Assembly: GCA_015059925.1 (NCBI GenBank)
Contig: SUZL01000001.1
Span: 362,093-426,092, forward strand
Direction of reading: 5' to 3'
Length of the DNA: 64,000 nucleotides
Origin: Rikenellaceae bacterium
GTDB lineage: Bacteria; Bacteroidota; Bacteroidia; Bacteroidales; Rikenellaceae
The notes below the pieces were generated by a model. The model searched no databases, was not told where the DNA came from, and saw nothing but the letters and a program-made list of their open reading frames with translations. This document shows, piece by piece, positions 28,818-37,551 of the stretch (its first letter is position 1; the number at the start of each line of letters is the position of its first letter). The position numbers were made by a program, and so were the translations under genes.

Positions 28818-28860
28818 TTAGTCTAACTATTGCATTTTTTAGTCTAAAAGTATATATTTG
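28818..28860 (+). promoter_or_regulatory. pilus operon promoter with tandem TTAGTCTAA operators
   Basis: TTAGTCTAA at 28818-28826 and 28839-28847 (21-bp period), then TATATTTG -7 element at 28853-28860. Confidence 0.55.
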
Positions 28861-28910
28861 CACATACGAGAATATAAAGATATAGATACCTTTTAGAACT
28901 TATTGAGAAT

Positions 28911-29498
28911 ATGAAAAAACCTCTTTTTTTATTGCTGCTGGCTATATGCGCATCAGGGTTTGCAAACAAACTCTCTGCTCAAGAGTGGGCCATTAAGACC
29001 AACCTCCTCTACGATGCTACCGCTTCAATGAATATTGGTTTGGAAACGGCTCTATCCGACAAATGGACATTCGACCTCTCAGGAAACTGGAATCCATTCG
29101 AGTTTTCCGAGAACAAGAAGTGGAAACATTGGCTCGTACAACCCGAATTTAGATATTGGACCTGCCGCAAATTTGGTGGCCATTTTTTGGCTATGCATCT
29201 CTGGGGTGGTCAATACAACGTAGGAGGCATTTCGGGACTCCCCGACTTCCTCGGCAACGACCTCTCTAAGCTCGAGCACTACCGCTACGAAGGATGGGTA
29301 GCTGGCGCTGGCGTTGGATACGGCTACGCTTGGATGTTGGGCAAGCACTGGAACCTCGAGGCCGAAATCGCTATCGGTTACGGCTATACTCGTTACGACA
29401 AGTTCGAGTGTGTCGTTTGCGGTCGTCGTCTGGGCGATGATAAGCACCACTACTTCGGTCCCACCAAGGCTGCCATCAATTTGGTTTATCTATTCTAA
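28911..29498 (+). CDS. DUF3575 domain-containing outer-membrane-like protein
   Basis: EWAIKTNLLYDATASMNIGLETALSDKWTFDLSGNWNPFEFSENKKWKHWLVQPEFRYWTCRKFGGHF. Confidence 0.9.
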   Translation: MKKPLFLLLLAICASGFANKLSAQEWAIKTNLLYDATASMNIGLETALSDKWTFDLSGNWNPFEFSENKKWKHWLVQPEFRYWTCRKFGGHFLAMHLWGGQYNVGGISGLPDFLGNDLSKLEHYRYEGWVAGAGVGYGYAWMLGKHWNLEAEIAIGYGYTRYDKFECVVCGRRLGDDKHHYFGPTKAAINLVYLF

Positions 29499-29510
29499 AT
29501 CCTACGCTAT

Positions 29511-30995
29511 ATGAAAAGACTTATATACACAGCATACACCATCATTGCATTGGCCGCAGCCTCTGCGGTTTCGGCCCAACCAATTATGGAGGGTCAGGCC
29601 GAGGTTAAAAACCTCTCGATAGGCCGCAATGGATCTCAGCTCACCATCGATTTCGATATCGACGTTACCAACCTCGAGGTTGGAGCCGACGAAACCGTCA
29701 TCCTTACTCCCACGATCGAGGGCGCCGGTCAATCTATCGAACTCCCATCGGTGGAGCTTATGGGCCGCCGCGCATATATGTATTACCGCCGCAACGACGA
29801 GCAGAGCATCACCTCTTCGCCCTACTACATCGACCGCGCCCCCAAGCGCGCCGAGCGCAAGAGTGGCGAGCAGACAATCGACTACACAACATCTACCGCT
29901 TTTGCCGATTGGATGCGCGAGTCTAAGGTCTCAATCAAGCAGAACAGCTGCGGTTGCGACCCCGAGCTTCTGGCGTTGGGCACAACTCCGATGATGCAAA
30001 TCACCCACGAGCGCCACAAGCCTCAATATGTTCTCTCGCTCATAACCCCCGAGCCCGAGCCTATCAAGACTCGTTCGGAGGCTATGTCAGCCTACATCAA
30101 CTTCGTTGTAAACAAGTACGACATTCTGGAGAACTTTAAGAATAACGCTTCGGAGCTTAGCTCTGTTATCGAGTCCATCAACAAAGTGAAGCAGGATGCC
30201 GACTTCACCATCACCTCGATTCACATCGACGGTTGGGCCTCTCCCGAGGGATCAATGTCGCACAACCAGCGCCTGTCGCAGAATCGCGCAAACTCGCTGG
30301 CCGACTACATCGCACAGAAGACCCACTTCGAGCGCTCTAAGATCGTTGTCGATGGCCGTGGTGAGGATTGGGATGGCCTGCGCGAGTTGGTCGTAAATGA
30401 GATCGAGGCCGAGACTCAGGCTAAGATTCTGGCTGTAATAGACGACTCAACCCTCTCGCTCGATGAGAAGGATGCACGTCTTAAGGCCCTCGTACCTCCC
30501 ACAATCTATCGTGGCCTGCTCAACGACCTCTATCCGCGTCTGCGTCGCAACGACTACCAGATCGAGTATAGCGTGCGCAACTTCAACCTCGAGGAGGCGC
30601 GTCAGGTGATTAAGAACGATCCAAGCAAGCTCTCTCTTGACGAGATGTATCGCGTAGCAGGCAGCTACCCCAAGGGCTCTGCAGATTACAACTACGCAAT
30701 GCTCGTAGCGGCCCGCATCTACCCCGCTGCCGTTGCGGCAGCTATCGATGCAGCCTCTATTCAGATCAATAATGGCGAGTGGGACGCAGCTCTGCAGACT
30801 CTTGCCAAGAGCGACACAAGCGATGCTCGCATTATCGCAACTCAGGGCTATGCTTACGCTGGCAAGGGCGACGTTGAGAAGGCTCGCGCGGCGTGGGAAA
30901 AAGCAGCCGCAATGGGTAATGCCGATGCCAAGCACAACCTTGCCGAGCTACTCAAGAGCCTCGAGGATAAGATGGTTACCAAACCCATCAACTAA
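29511..30995 (+). CDS. DUF3868/OmpA-like protein of fimbrial operon
   Basis: Signal peptide; N-terminal DUF3868-like region; OmpA-like ITSIHIDGWASPEGSMSHNQRLSQNRANSLADYI; C-terminal TPR-like repeats. Confidence 0.85.
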   Translation: MKRLIYTAYTIIALAAASAVSAQPIMEGQAEVKNLSIGRNGSQLTIDFDIDVTNLEVGADETVILTPTIEGAGQSIELPSVELMGRRAYMYYRRNDEQSITSSPYYIDRAPKRAERKSGEQTIDYTTSTAFADWMRESKVSIKQNSCGCDPELLALGTTPMMQITHERHKPQYVLSLITPEPEPIKTRSEAMSAYINFVVNKYDILENFKNNASELSSVIESINKVKQDADFTITSIHIDGWASPEGSMSHNQRLSQNRANSLADYIAQKTHFERSKIVVDGRGEDWDGLRELVVNEIEAETQAKILAVIDDSTLSLDEKDARLKALVPPTIYRGLLNDLYPRLRRNDYQIEYSVRNFNLEEARQVIKNDPSKLSLDEMYRVAGSYPKGSADYNYAMLVAARIYPAAVAAAIDAASIQINNGEWDAALQTLAKSDTSDARIIATQGYAYAGKGDVEKARAAWEKAAAMGNADAKHNLAELLKSLEDKMVTKPIN

Positions 30996-31047
30996 CATAG
31001 ATTATTAAGTTAAAGCAAAATAAGTAAAACAAAAAAAACAACAAACT

Positions 31048-32202
31048 ATGAAAAAGTATTTTTACACCGCATTGGCGCTTGTAGCAATGATAGGTTGCAG
31101 CAAGGACAGCATTGAGACTCCTTCATTTGATGATTCTGTACAGAGCATCGAGATTTCTATTGAGAATATCACTACCCCCACCCGTGCCGAGGGTGGCATT
31201 ACTCCTGCAGCAACCGAATTGGCTTGTGCAAATATGGAAGATTTGATCTTCTTGTTTGCCGATGCACAGGGAAATATTAAAGCTCATAAAGATCTTTCGG
31301 ATGGTGATTTGGATAATACCAAAAAGACTATCACATTCCACACAATGAGTGCTGAAATTGCACAAGTTGGTGTTATTGCAAATTACGCAGGCGCAGAGAG
31401 CCTTAACACATTAGCAGCAGCAGAGGTAGCTTGGAAGGATGAGACTGCAATGATCGACAATCCTTATCGCAACATCGCTGTTTCACTTGACGGCAGCACC
31501 ACCGAGTCTATTTCATACGGTGTTGTAGCTTATGGTGTTGACGATCTTGATGATGCTGGTACTTGCACTCACGACAATGTTCAGTATGTAAAAAAGACCG
31601 CTGCAGTAACCGTGGCACCCCATATGGCTCGTATTGAGATTGAGCATATTGGTTATAAAGATAATTTTGCCAATAAGGCTTATAAGAAAATTGGCGTTAA
31701 GTCTCTTTCATTGGAGGGTGGTATTGTAACTGGAGCAAACGGCAAGTCAACATTGGCTCCTTATGTTCACACATTGGGCTCATTCCACCACGACACTAAC
31801 TGGGATTTTGCACCTTATGTGTTGTCTGCAACACACGATCATAGCGCAAAGACCAATATGCTTGCGCCCACAGAAACAGGCAATGTATGGTCTTGGAATA
31901 TTCTCCCCCAGAAGGTCAGCAACCTCTCAACTTATTTGTATCTGTATTACCCCAACCATACAGCTGTTATTCACGACCGCAAAGTTACTATTAACGAATA
32001 TTTCAAGGTAGACGGTACAACAAATACAAAGATTGAGTCATTTGATAGTGGTAATATTTATCGTTTTGCCATTGATTTTACCGATGACAATCTTGATCCT
32101 GAGAAAACAGACGATTTCATTTGCGTAGAATGTACTGTATCAATCGCCAATTGGGTAATTAACGATATTACCGTAGACTTTGTAACTGGAGGAACTATCT
32201 AA
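31048..32202 (+). CDS. candidate major pilin, FimA/Mfa1-like lipoprotein (type V pilus)
   Basis: Lipobox (ALVAMIGCSK), Thr/Ala-rich pilin N-domain, C-terminal strand ECTVSIANWVINDITVDF. Confidence 0.75.
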   Translation: MKKYFYTALALVAMIGCSKDSIETPSFDDSVQSIEISIENITTPTRAEGGITPAATELACANMEDLIFLFADAQGNIKAHKDLSDGDLDNTKKTITFHTMSAEIAQVGVIANYAGAESLNTLAAAEVAWKDETAMIDNPYRNIAVSLDGSTTESISYGVVAYGVDDLDDAGTCTHDNVQYVKKTAAVTVAPHMARIEIEHIGYKDNFANKAYKKIGVKSLSLEGGIVTGANGKSTLAPYVHTLGSFHHDTNWDFAPYVLSATHDHSAKTNMLAPTETGNVWSWNILPQKVSNLSTYLYLYYPNHTAVIHDRKVTINEYFKVDGTTNTKIESFDSGNIYRFAIDFTDDNLDPEKTDDFICVECTVSIANWVINDITVDFVTGGTI

Positions 32203-32217
32203 CCCCTCTCATAATCT

Positions 32218-32332
32218 GTTAGGGTTATGGACCGCCCATAACCCTAACGATTCCCAATGCCGACAAGGCTCGTGCGCATAATAAAATAGCGACGAGCCGC
32301 CGACAACAAATTAACGGGCCCCACGGGGCCCC
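32218..32332 (+). promoter_or_regulatory. three successive hairpins in spacer between pilin and anchor genes
   Basis: GTTAGGGTTATGG-ACCGC-CCATAACCCTAAC (32218-32248); GGCTCGT...ACGAGCC (32267-32298); GGGCCCC-AC-GGGGCCC (32316-32331). Confidence 0.6.
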
Positions 32333-32346
32333 AAAACAATAAAACA

Positions 32347-33534
32347 ATGAAGAGACTTCTATACATATGTTTGCCGATCGTTGCATCTATCTTGCTCACC
32401 GGCTGCATCAAGGAGGAGTACGATGATTGCGAGAGATGTACGCTCACCTTCAGCTACACGGCTGATGGCTCGTACGACGTCTTTCAGAATCATATTACCG
32501 ACGTCAGTCTCTACGTATTCGATGCAGAGGATCGTTTGGTGCAGACCAAACAGATCAACAAGAGCGACCTGCAAGCATTCCAAGGCACGAAGCTCAACCT
32601 GCAAGGCGGTACATATCGTATCGTGGGTGTAGGTAACAACTTCGATAAAACCGAGATCAACAACACCTCGGCTGCCGATATGAGCCAGATTCATTTCAAC
32701 CACCCCAATGCTCTGAATGGCGGCAAGGTGGAGGGCAACGACTCGCTCTACCTCGGCACCAAGATCATCAACGTGCCCCACAACGATTGGGTTGAGGACG
32801 ACGTTCCCTTCCAGTCATCACACTTCAAGGTTTCGTACACCGTCGAGACCGAGGGTGCCGATTGGGATGCCGACTTGGACGAGGAGAAGACCCGCGCGCT
32901 GGTGGAGGGTTACTACGACCTTCAGGTTACCAATCTGCTCCCCAAGACCGATTTCAACAATCACGCTCACGGCGAGTATGCAACCTACGACCCCGCGCTG
33001 TTGCTCGATACGGAGGATGGCGAGCATAAGGCATATTTCAACATTATGCGCCACCCCTTCCAGAGCGACGTTACGTTCAATCTGATTTACAAGCAGACGG
33101 GCGAAGTTCTGCACTCACTCCGATTGGAGGACTTCCTCACGATGTTCCCGCAGGTAGATATCACCAAGCAGGAGGTGCTCATTCCTATCATTCTGCGAGT
33201 AAGATTCAGCCCGGGACCCGATCCTGACCCAGATCCTGACCCGGACCCCGATCCGGATCCTGATCCAGATCCCGACCCGGAGCCGGATCCCGAACCCGAC
33301 CCGGAGCCAGATCCCGATCCAGATCCAGAACCGGACCCTGATCCGGAGCCCGATCCTGATCCAGAACCAGACCCGGAGCCAGATCCCGAACCGGACCCCG
33401 ATCCCGATCCAGATCCTCCGTACCCGCCTTATCCGCCGGGACCGAGCTATGGCGACGGAAGTTGTATTACTATCACTGTAACCATCCCCGATTGGTTGCT
33501 CAATCAGGTTGATCCTGGTTATGGTAATAACTAA
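32347..33534 (+). CDS. FimB/Mfa2-family fimbrial anchor subunit with Asp/Glu-Pro repeat
   Basis: Lipobox (LLTGCIKEEYDDCERCTLTFSYTADG), ITDVSLYVFDAEDRLV typical of FimB/Mfa2; (D/E-P)33 repeat near C-terminus. Confidence 0.85.
   Translation: MKRLLYICLPIVASILLTGCIKEEYDDCERCTLTFSYTADGSYDVFQNHITDVSLYVFDAEDRLVQTKQINKSDLQAFQGTKLNLQGGTYRIVGVGNNFDKTEINNTSAADMSQIHFNHPNALNGGKVEGNDSLYLGTKIINVPHNDWVEDDVPFQSSHFKVSYTVETEGADWDADLDEEKTRALVEGYYDLQVTNLLPKTDFNNHAHGEYATYDPALLLDTEDGEHKAYFNIMRHPFQSDVTFNLIYKQTGEVLHSLRLEDFLTMFPQVDITKQEVLIPIILRVRFSPGPDPDPDPDPDPDPDPDPDPDPEPDPEPDPEPDPDPDPEPDPDPEPDPDPEPDPEPDPEPDPDPDPDPPYPPYPPGPSYGDGSCITITVTIPDWLLNQVDPGYGNN
33220..33417 (+). repeat. in-frame 6-bp degenerate tandem repeat encoding 33 Asp-Pro/Glu-Pro dipeptides
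   Basis: GAYCCN/GARCCN hexamer array, 198 bp. Confidence 0.95.
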
Positions 33535-33546
33535 TAACTTAAGACA

Positions 33547-35214
33547 ATGAAACGATTTTTTAGAATATTAACACTTGCCGCCATCTGTTGCACGAGCCTC
33601 CTTGTGAGCTCGTGCAGCAAGGAGGAGGTTGCAGGTGATCACACCCCCAAGTTCACCAAGGTTGAGATGAGCTTGGATACCCGCGCTACGCAGAGTCAGC
33701 AGCAGGGCGACCAGATCACCGATGTCAACATCTGGGCATTCGAGGTAGCCGCCGACGGCACTGTTGCCGAGCAGCCTTCGGGATGGGGTAAGAGAGATTA
33801 TAGTGGAGTATATCAGAAGACTCTCACCGAAGCTCCTGTGTATTTCGAGCTTCCCTACTCGGCCGAGGCCAAGAAGTATCGCTTCGTTGCTCTGGTGAAT
33901 CAGTCTGCGTTTGGCAATATCTATAAGCCAGCCTCAGCTACGGCACAGACTTTCACTCCGCAGACCACATACAGCGAGCTTACAAAGGCCATTTTCAAGG
34001 CTGAGCAGAGTATTATGGAGGCCGATCCCACCTCAATTGACGTTATGCCCGTATCACATTGGCAGGACTTCGTGATTGGTAGTGGCACAAATGATGGATC
34101 ATTTACCGCATCATCAAATGGCACTCCCGCATTGTTCGCAGGCACGATGATCGTCTATCGCGCGCTGGCAAAGGCTCAGCTTTCGGCAAAGCTCAGCAGC
34201 GATAGTTCGGACAATGCTGCATTGAAGATCACCAGCGCAACAATTCACGTTGCGAAGAATGCCCTTGTGCCCAATCAGGGTTATGTATTCTCTGGGTTGA
34301 AGGAAATCAACGACCAGATCACAGGCCCTATGGCTTTTGGCGAGTACTCTGATGTTACAAAGTCGCAGGTTAAAGAAGAAGGAATACAATTGCGAGGTAT
34401 GAATAATGGTATTATTACTAAAAGTTCAACCAACACTATTGTTGGTTCTACCTTCCTCTTTGAGAACCATCGTGGTATGATATACAACAATACAAACGTC
34501 AGCACCACTTCACCCGCAGACTACGACGCTGGTACGTTCTATATGAAGATCGAGTACGAGTATGGTCAGGATGAGAATGGCAATATTGCAACCAGCGGTA
34601 AGCAGACAGGCACGAACTACGTTCCCCTGCCGCCTACAGTGCGCAACGTTCTTCACAACGTCAATGCTACTTTCACAGTCGATACCGACGGCAAGGTAAC
34701 CCTCGCATACACTGTTGCTAACTGGGATAATGGCGGCGAGCACTCCTTGAATTTCACCTACCCGACATTCAGTGTTACGGCAGTAAAAACCACGACCAAT
34801 GGCCAACTCGATTATAGCAAGCCGACGGCTTACTATGATGGTACAAATAAGGAGGCAGGTGCATTTGAGTTTGAATTCACGGTAACCGCACCCGTTGATA
34901 CTAACAAGAAGTACACCATTACATTGAGTAATGCAAATGATTTTGCATACAAGGTATATCAAGGATCATCAGTGGTTACCAATATTGTTGCGTCTGCCAC
35001 GCCTTACCGCATTAAGATTTATCCTACGCAGTCGCTTAATCAGAACACGCCTCAAACAACATCGGTATCAATCACCCACCAAGCCTCTTGGACTGGTGCG
35101 AGCGAGAAGCTTTTGATCAATACCTCTGATGCTTGTACTCTTTGGCAGGATAGCGGCGGCGACCGCCACGCGATTCTGATTACTCAGATTGCAGCACCCG
35201 GCGGTAGCAACTAA
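33547..35214 (+). CDS. fimbrillin-like (Mfa1/FimA-family) accessory pilin lipoprotein
   Basis: Lipobox (LLVSSCSKEE), MSLDTRATQSQQQGDQITDVNIWAFEV; operon context. Confidence 0.75.
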   Translation: MKRFFRILTLAAICCTSLLVSSCSKEEVAGDHTPKFTKVEMSLDTRATQSQQQGDQITDVNIWAFEVAADGTVAEQPSGWGKRDYSGVYQKTLTEAPVYFELPYSAEAKKYRFVALVNQSAFGNIYKPASATAQTFTPQTTYSELTKAIFKAEQSIMEADPTSIDVMPVSHWQDFVIGSGTNDGSFTASSNGTPALFAGTMIVYRALAKAQLSAKLSSDSSDNAALKITSATIHVAKNALVPNQGYVFSGLKEINDQITGPMAFGEYSDVTKSQVKEEGIQLRGMNNGIITKSSTNTIVGSTFLFENHRGMIYNNTNVSTTSPADYDAGTFYMKIEYEYGQDENGNIATSGKQTGTNYVPLPPTVRNVLHNVNATFTVDTDGKVTLAYTVANWDNGGEHSLNFTYPTFSVTAVKTTTNGQLDYSKPTAYYDGTNKEAGAFEFEFTVTAPVDTNKKYTITLSNANDFAYKVYQGSSVVTNIVASATPYRIKIYPTQSLNQNTPQTTSVSITHQASWTGASEKLLINTSDACTLWQDSGGDRHAILITQIAAPGGSN

Positions 35215-35246
35215 GCAGGAATAGTGGACTAAAAAACTAAACGCGT

Positions 35247-37520
35247 ATGAAAAAATACATATCATATATGGCCTTTTGCCTGCTGGCCCTGCTGACAGCG
35301 TGCAACACAGCCGACCTTGTCGATCTTCCATCGCAGGGCAACGGCCGCATCACGCTCAGTTTCACCACGCAAGGCAATGAGACGCGAGCTGTGGATGTTA
35401 GCAGCGTCGGCGCCGAGGCCAAAGTTACGCATATCGATCTCTTTATCGTGAAGAGTGATGGCTCTACCCAGACCGTCAAGCACGAGCGCCTAACGGCCCC
35501 TGCTCAGGGTACTAAGGTTACGCTGACGAGCATCACCAAAAAGGATTTGCAGTCTGGAACGACCACAATCTACGGCGTTGCCAACAGCACCAAGTCGGCT
35601 GATGCGATGGCTGATCTTGCGACAAACTTCGACCTCGCAGTTTTGCAGAAGCAGATCGAGCAGACTGATCACATTCACCTTACGGGATCGGGTATTGAGG
35701 GCGTACCCGAGGCATTCCTTATGTGGGGACAGGCGGAGTATAACGGCAATGCCAACATCTCCGTTGCCACAGATGCTACTGGAGATGTAGATCTCGACAT
35801 TGAGTTGGTGCGCGCTGCCGCAAAGGTTACGATTAATTTCAAGCTTGAGACATCGAACAATCCCCAACTTCACGGTTTCGGTCTGCCATCGGCGTACGAT
35901 GCAACCAACAAGAAGATTACAGACCTAAGCACTATCACCTACACAGAGGCTGGTAGCTACTACTTGCGTAATATGCCCTACAAGTCGTATTTCGCAGAGT
36001 CGTTCTTTGTTGATAACTCAAAGGATAACTACCTTCGCAAGACCAACGAGATCGATTACGGCTACTACAATTGGCAGGATCAAAACACCGTTACCGTAAC
36101 GGCTTATGTTTACTCTTACGAGTGGGATCTCGGTGATTCGAGTTTCGAGAATGAGCCTACGATGATTGTCAACCTGCCCGCAGTGCAGATTGATAATGTA
36201 GCAAACAATGAAGGCACCTACCTCGACAACAACTACTATGAGATTCCGTTGCGAATGCCCAAAAGCGCCGATCCTAAATACGACCGCACTGATGGCTCTA
36301 ACAACTACCTTCAGCTGAAGCGCAACCACCACTACGTAATCAACGCCACGGTGAACGCTCCGGGCTCGAAGAGCAAGTTTGAGCCTATGGAGATCAAGAA
36401 TATCCACTACGCGGAGTACGATTGGACTACCACTACGGTTGATATCGGTGGCGACGGCGGTGCCGAGTACCTCTCGCTGAACACCTACGATTTTGATATG
36501 CGAAACATTGCAACTGATAATAGCACCCTAAAGTTCTATTCATCATCTCCGCTTACCAATATCGAGTTGCTCTCTGCGTCGTACATCGATAAGTACGGTC
36601 AGACCGTGCAGATGATAAATAATAGTGATTACAATAGTATTACAAATGTTATCAATGCGACATACACCAATGGCGCAATTACAGGCCCCATCACTATCAA
36701 CTCGCCTCTGCCCGAGAACGATGCTATCCGATCGATGCGATTTAGGGTGACTAATGAAGATGGTCTGACTCAGGAATTCACCGTTGATCAGTACCCCGTA
36801 ATCACTATCACTAATCAGCAGGCATACTTCTCATACCGTCTGGACTTTGAGACTTATTACACAAATCTTGTACGACACTCACAGAGCGGAAACTATCGCG
36901 TAACAGCATCTTGGGATAGTCGGGATCAAGAATGGTCTTATGGTAGCGGTAATAGTTACAATATGTTTGCGTCAAAGTATGCCGTAGAACGTAATAATGG
37001 CCGTTCGTATATCTACTACTATTATAGAAATAACAATAGATGGGTTACAAATGATAGCGCAGGCTTGGATAATGCACGAATTTACCACGTTACCATCAAT
37101 GCAACTTCTGCGGATTACATTGTAGCACGCCCCAAGATGACCTCTGACGGCTACACCGACGATGGTGCCGATAATGCAAAGTTGGTTTCACCATCATTTA
37201 TGATTGCATCACAACTTGGAGCAACCCTGTCGGGATACGATCACAAGAAGGCAAAACAGCACTGCAAGCAATACGTCGAGGTATATCTTAACGACGAAGG
37301 GAAAGAGGTGCATCTTACGGGATGGCGTCTGCCTACTGATGCCGAGATTAAGATTATTACCGAGCGTCAGTATCAGCAAAATGCTGCCGTCGATGAGGTT
37401 CTGAGTGGTCGTTACTACCATTCGGCTTCAGGTCGTGCTATCACGAGACAAACCAATGATGACGGTACTTACACCCGTTGCATCCGCGATCACTTCGAGG
37501 AGGTAGCACCTAAGAATTAA
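35247..37520 (+). CDS. DUF4906-type fimbrial protein with C-terminal FISUMP/FGE-like (WRLPTDAE) region
   Basis: Lipobox (LALLTACNT), ITLSFTTQGNETRAVD..., ARIYHVTIN, C-terminal LTGWRLPTDAEIKIITERQ. Confidence 0.7.
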   Translation: MKKYISYMAFCLLALLTACNTADLVDLPSQGNGRITLSFTTQGNETRAVDVSSVGAEAKVTHIDLFIVKSDGSTQTVKHERLTAPAQGTKVTLTSITKKDLQSGTTTIYGVANSTKSADAMADLATNFDLAVLQKQIEQTDHIHLTGSGIEGVPEAFLMWGQAEYNGNANISVATDATGDVDLDIELVRAAAKVTINFKLETSNNPQLHGFGLPSAYDATNKKITDLSTITYTEAGSYYLRNMPYKSYFAESFFVDNSKDNYLRKTNEIDYGYYNWQDQNTVTVTAYVYSYEWDLGDSSFENEPTMIVNLPAVQIDNVANNEGTYLDNNYYEIPLRMPKSADPKYDRTDGSNNYLQLKRNHHYVINATVNAPGSKSKFEPMEIKNIHYAEYDWTTTTVDIGGDGGAEYLSLNTYDFDMRNIATDNSTLKFYSSSPLTNIELLSASYIDKYGQTVQMINNSDYNSITNVINATYTNGAITGPITINSPLPENDAIRSMRFRVTNEDGLTQEFTVDQYPVITITNQQAYFSYRLDFETYYTNLVRHSQSGNYRVTASWDSRDQEWSYGSGNSYNMFASKYAVERNNGRSYIYYYYRNNNRWVTNDSAGLDNARIYHVTINATSADYIVARPKMTSDGYTDDGADNAKLVSPSFMIASQLGATLSGYDHKKAKQHCKQYVEVYLNDEGKEVHLTGWRLPTDAEIKIITERQYQQNAAVDEVLSGRYYHSASGRAITRQTNDDGTYTRCIRDHFEEVAPKN

Positions 37521-37551
37521 TTGAGTTTACGGACTAAAAACGCAAACTGAT

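Noticed and set aside
33220-33417. Hexamer array considered as CRISPR or non-coding satellite
   Set aside because: No spacers; stays in frame in the Mfa2-like CDS and encodes Asp/Glu-Pro repeats
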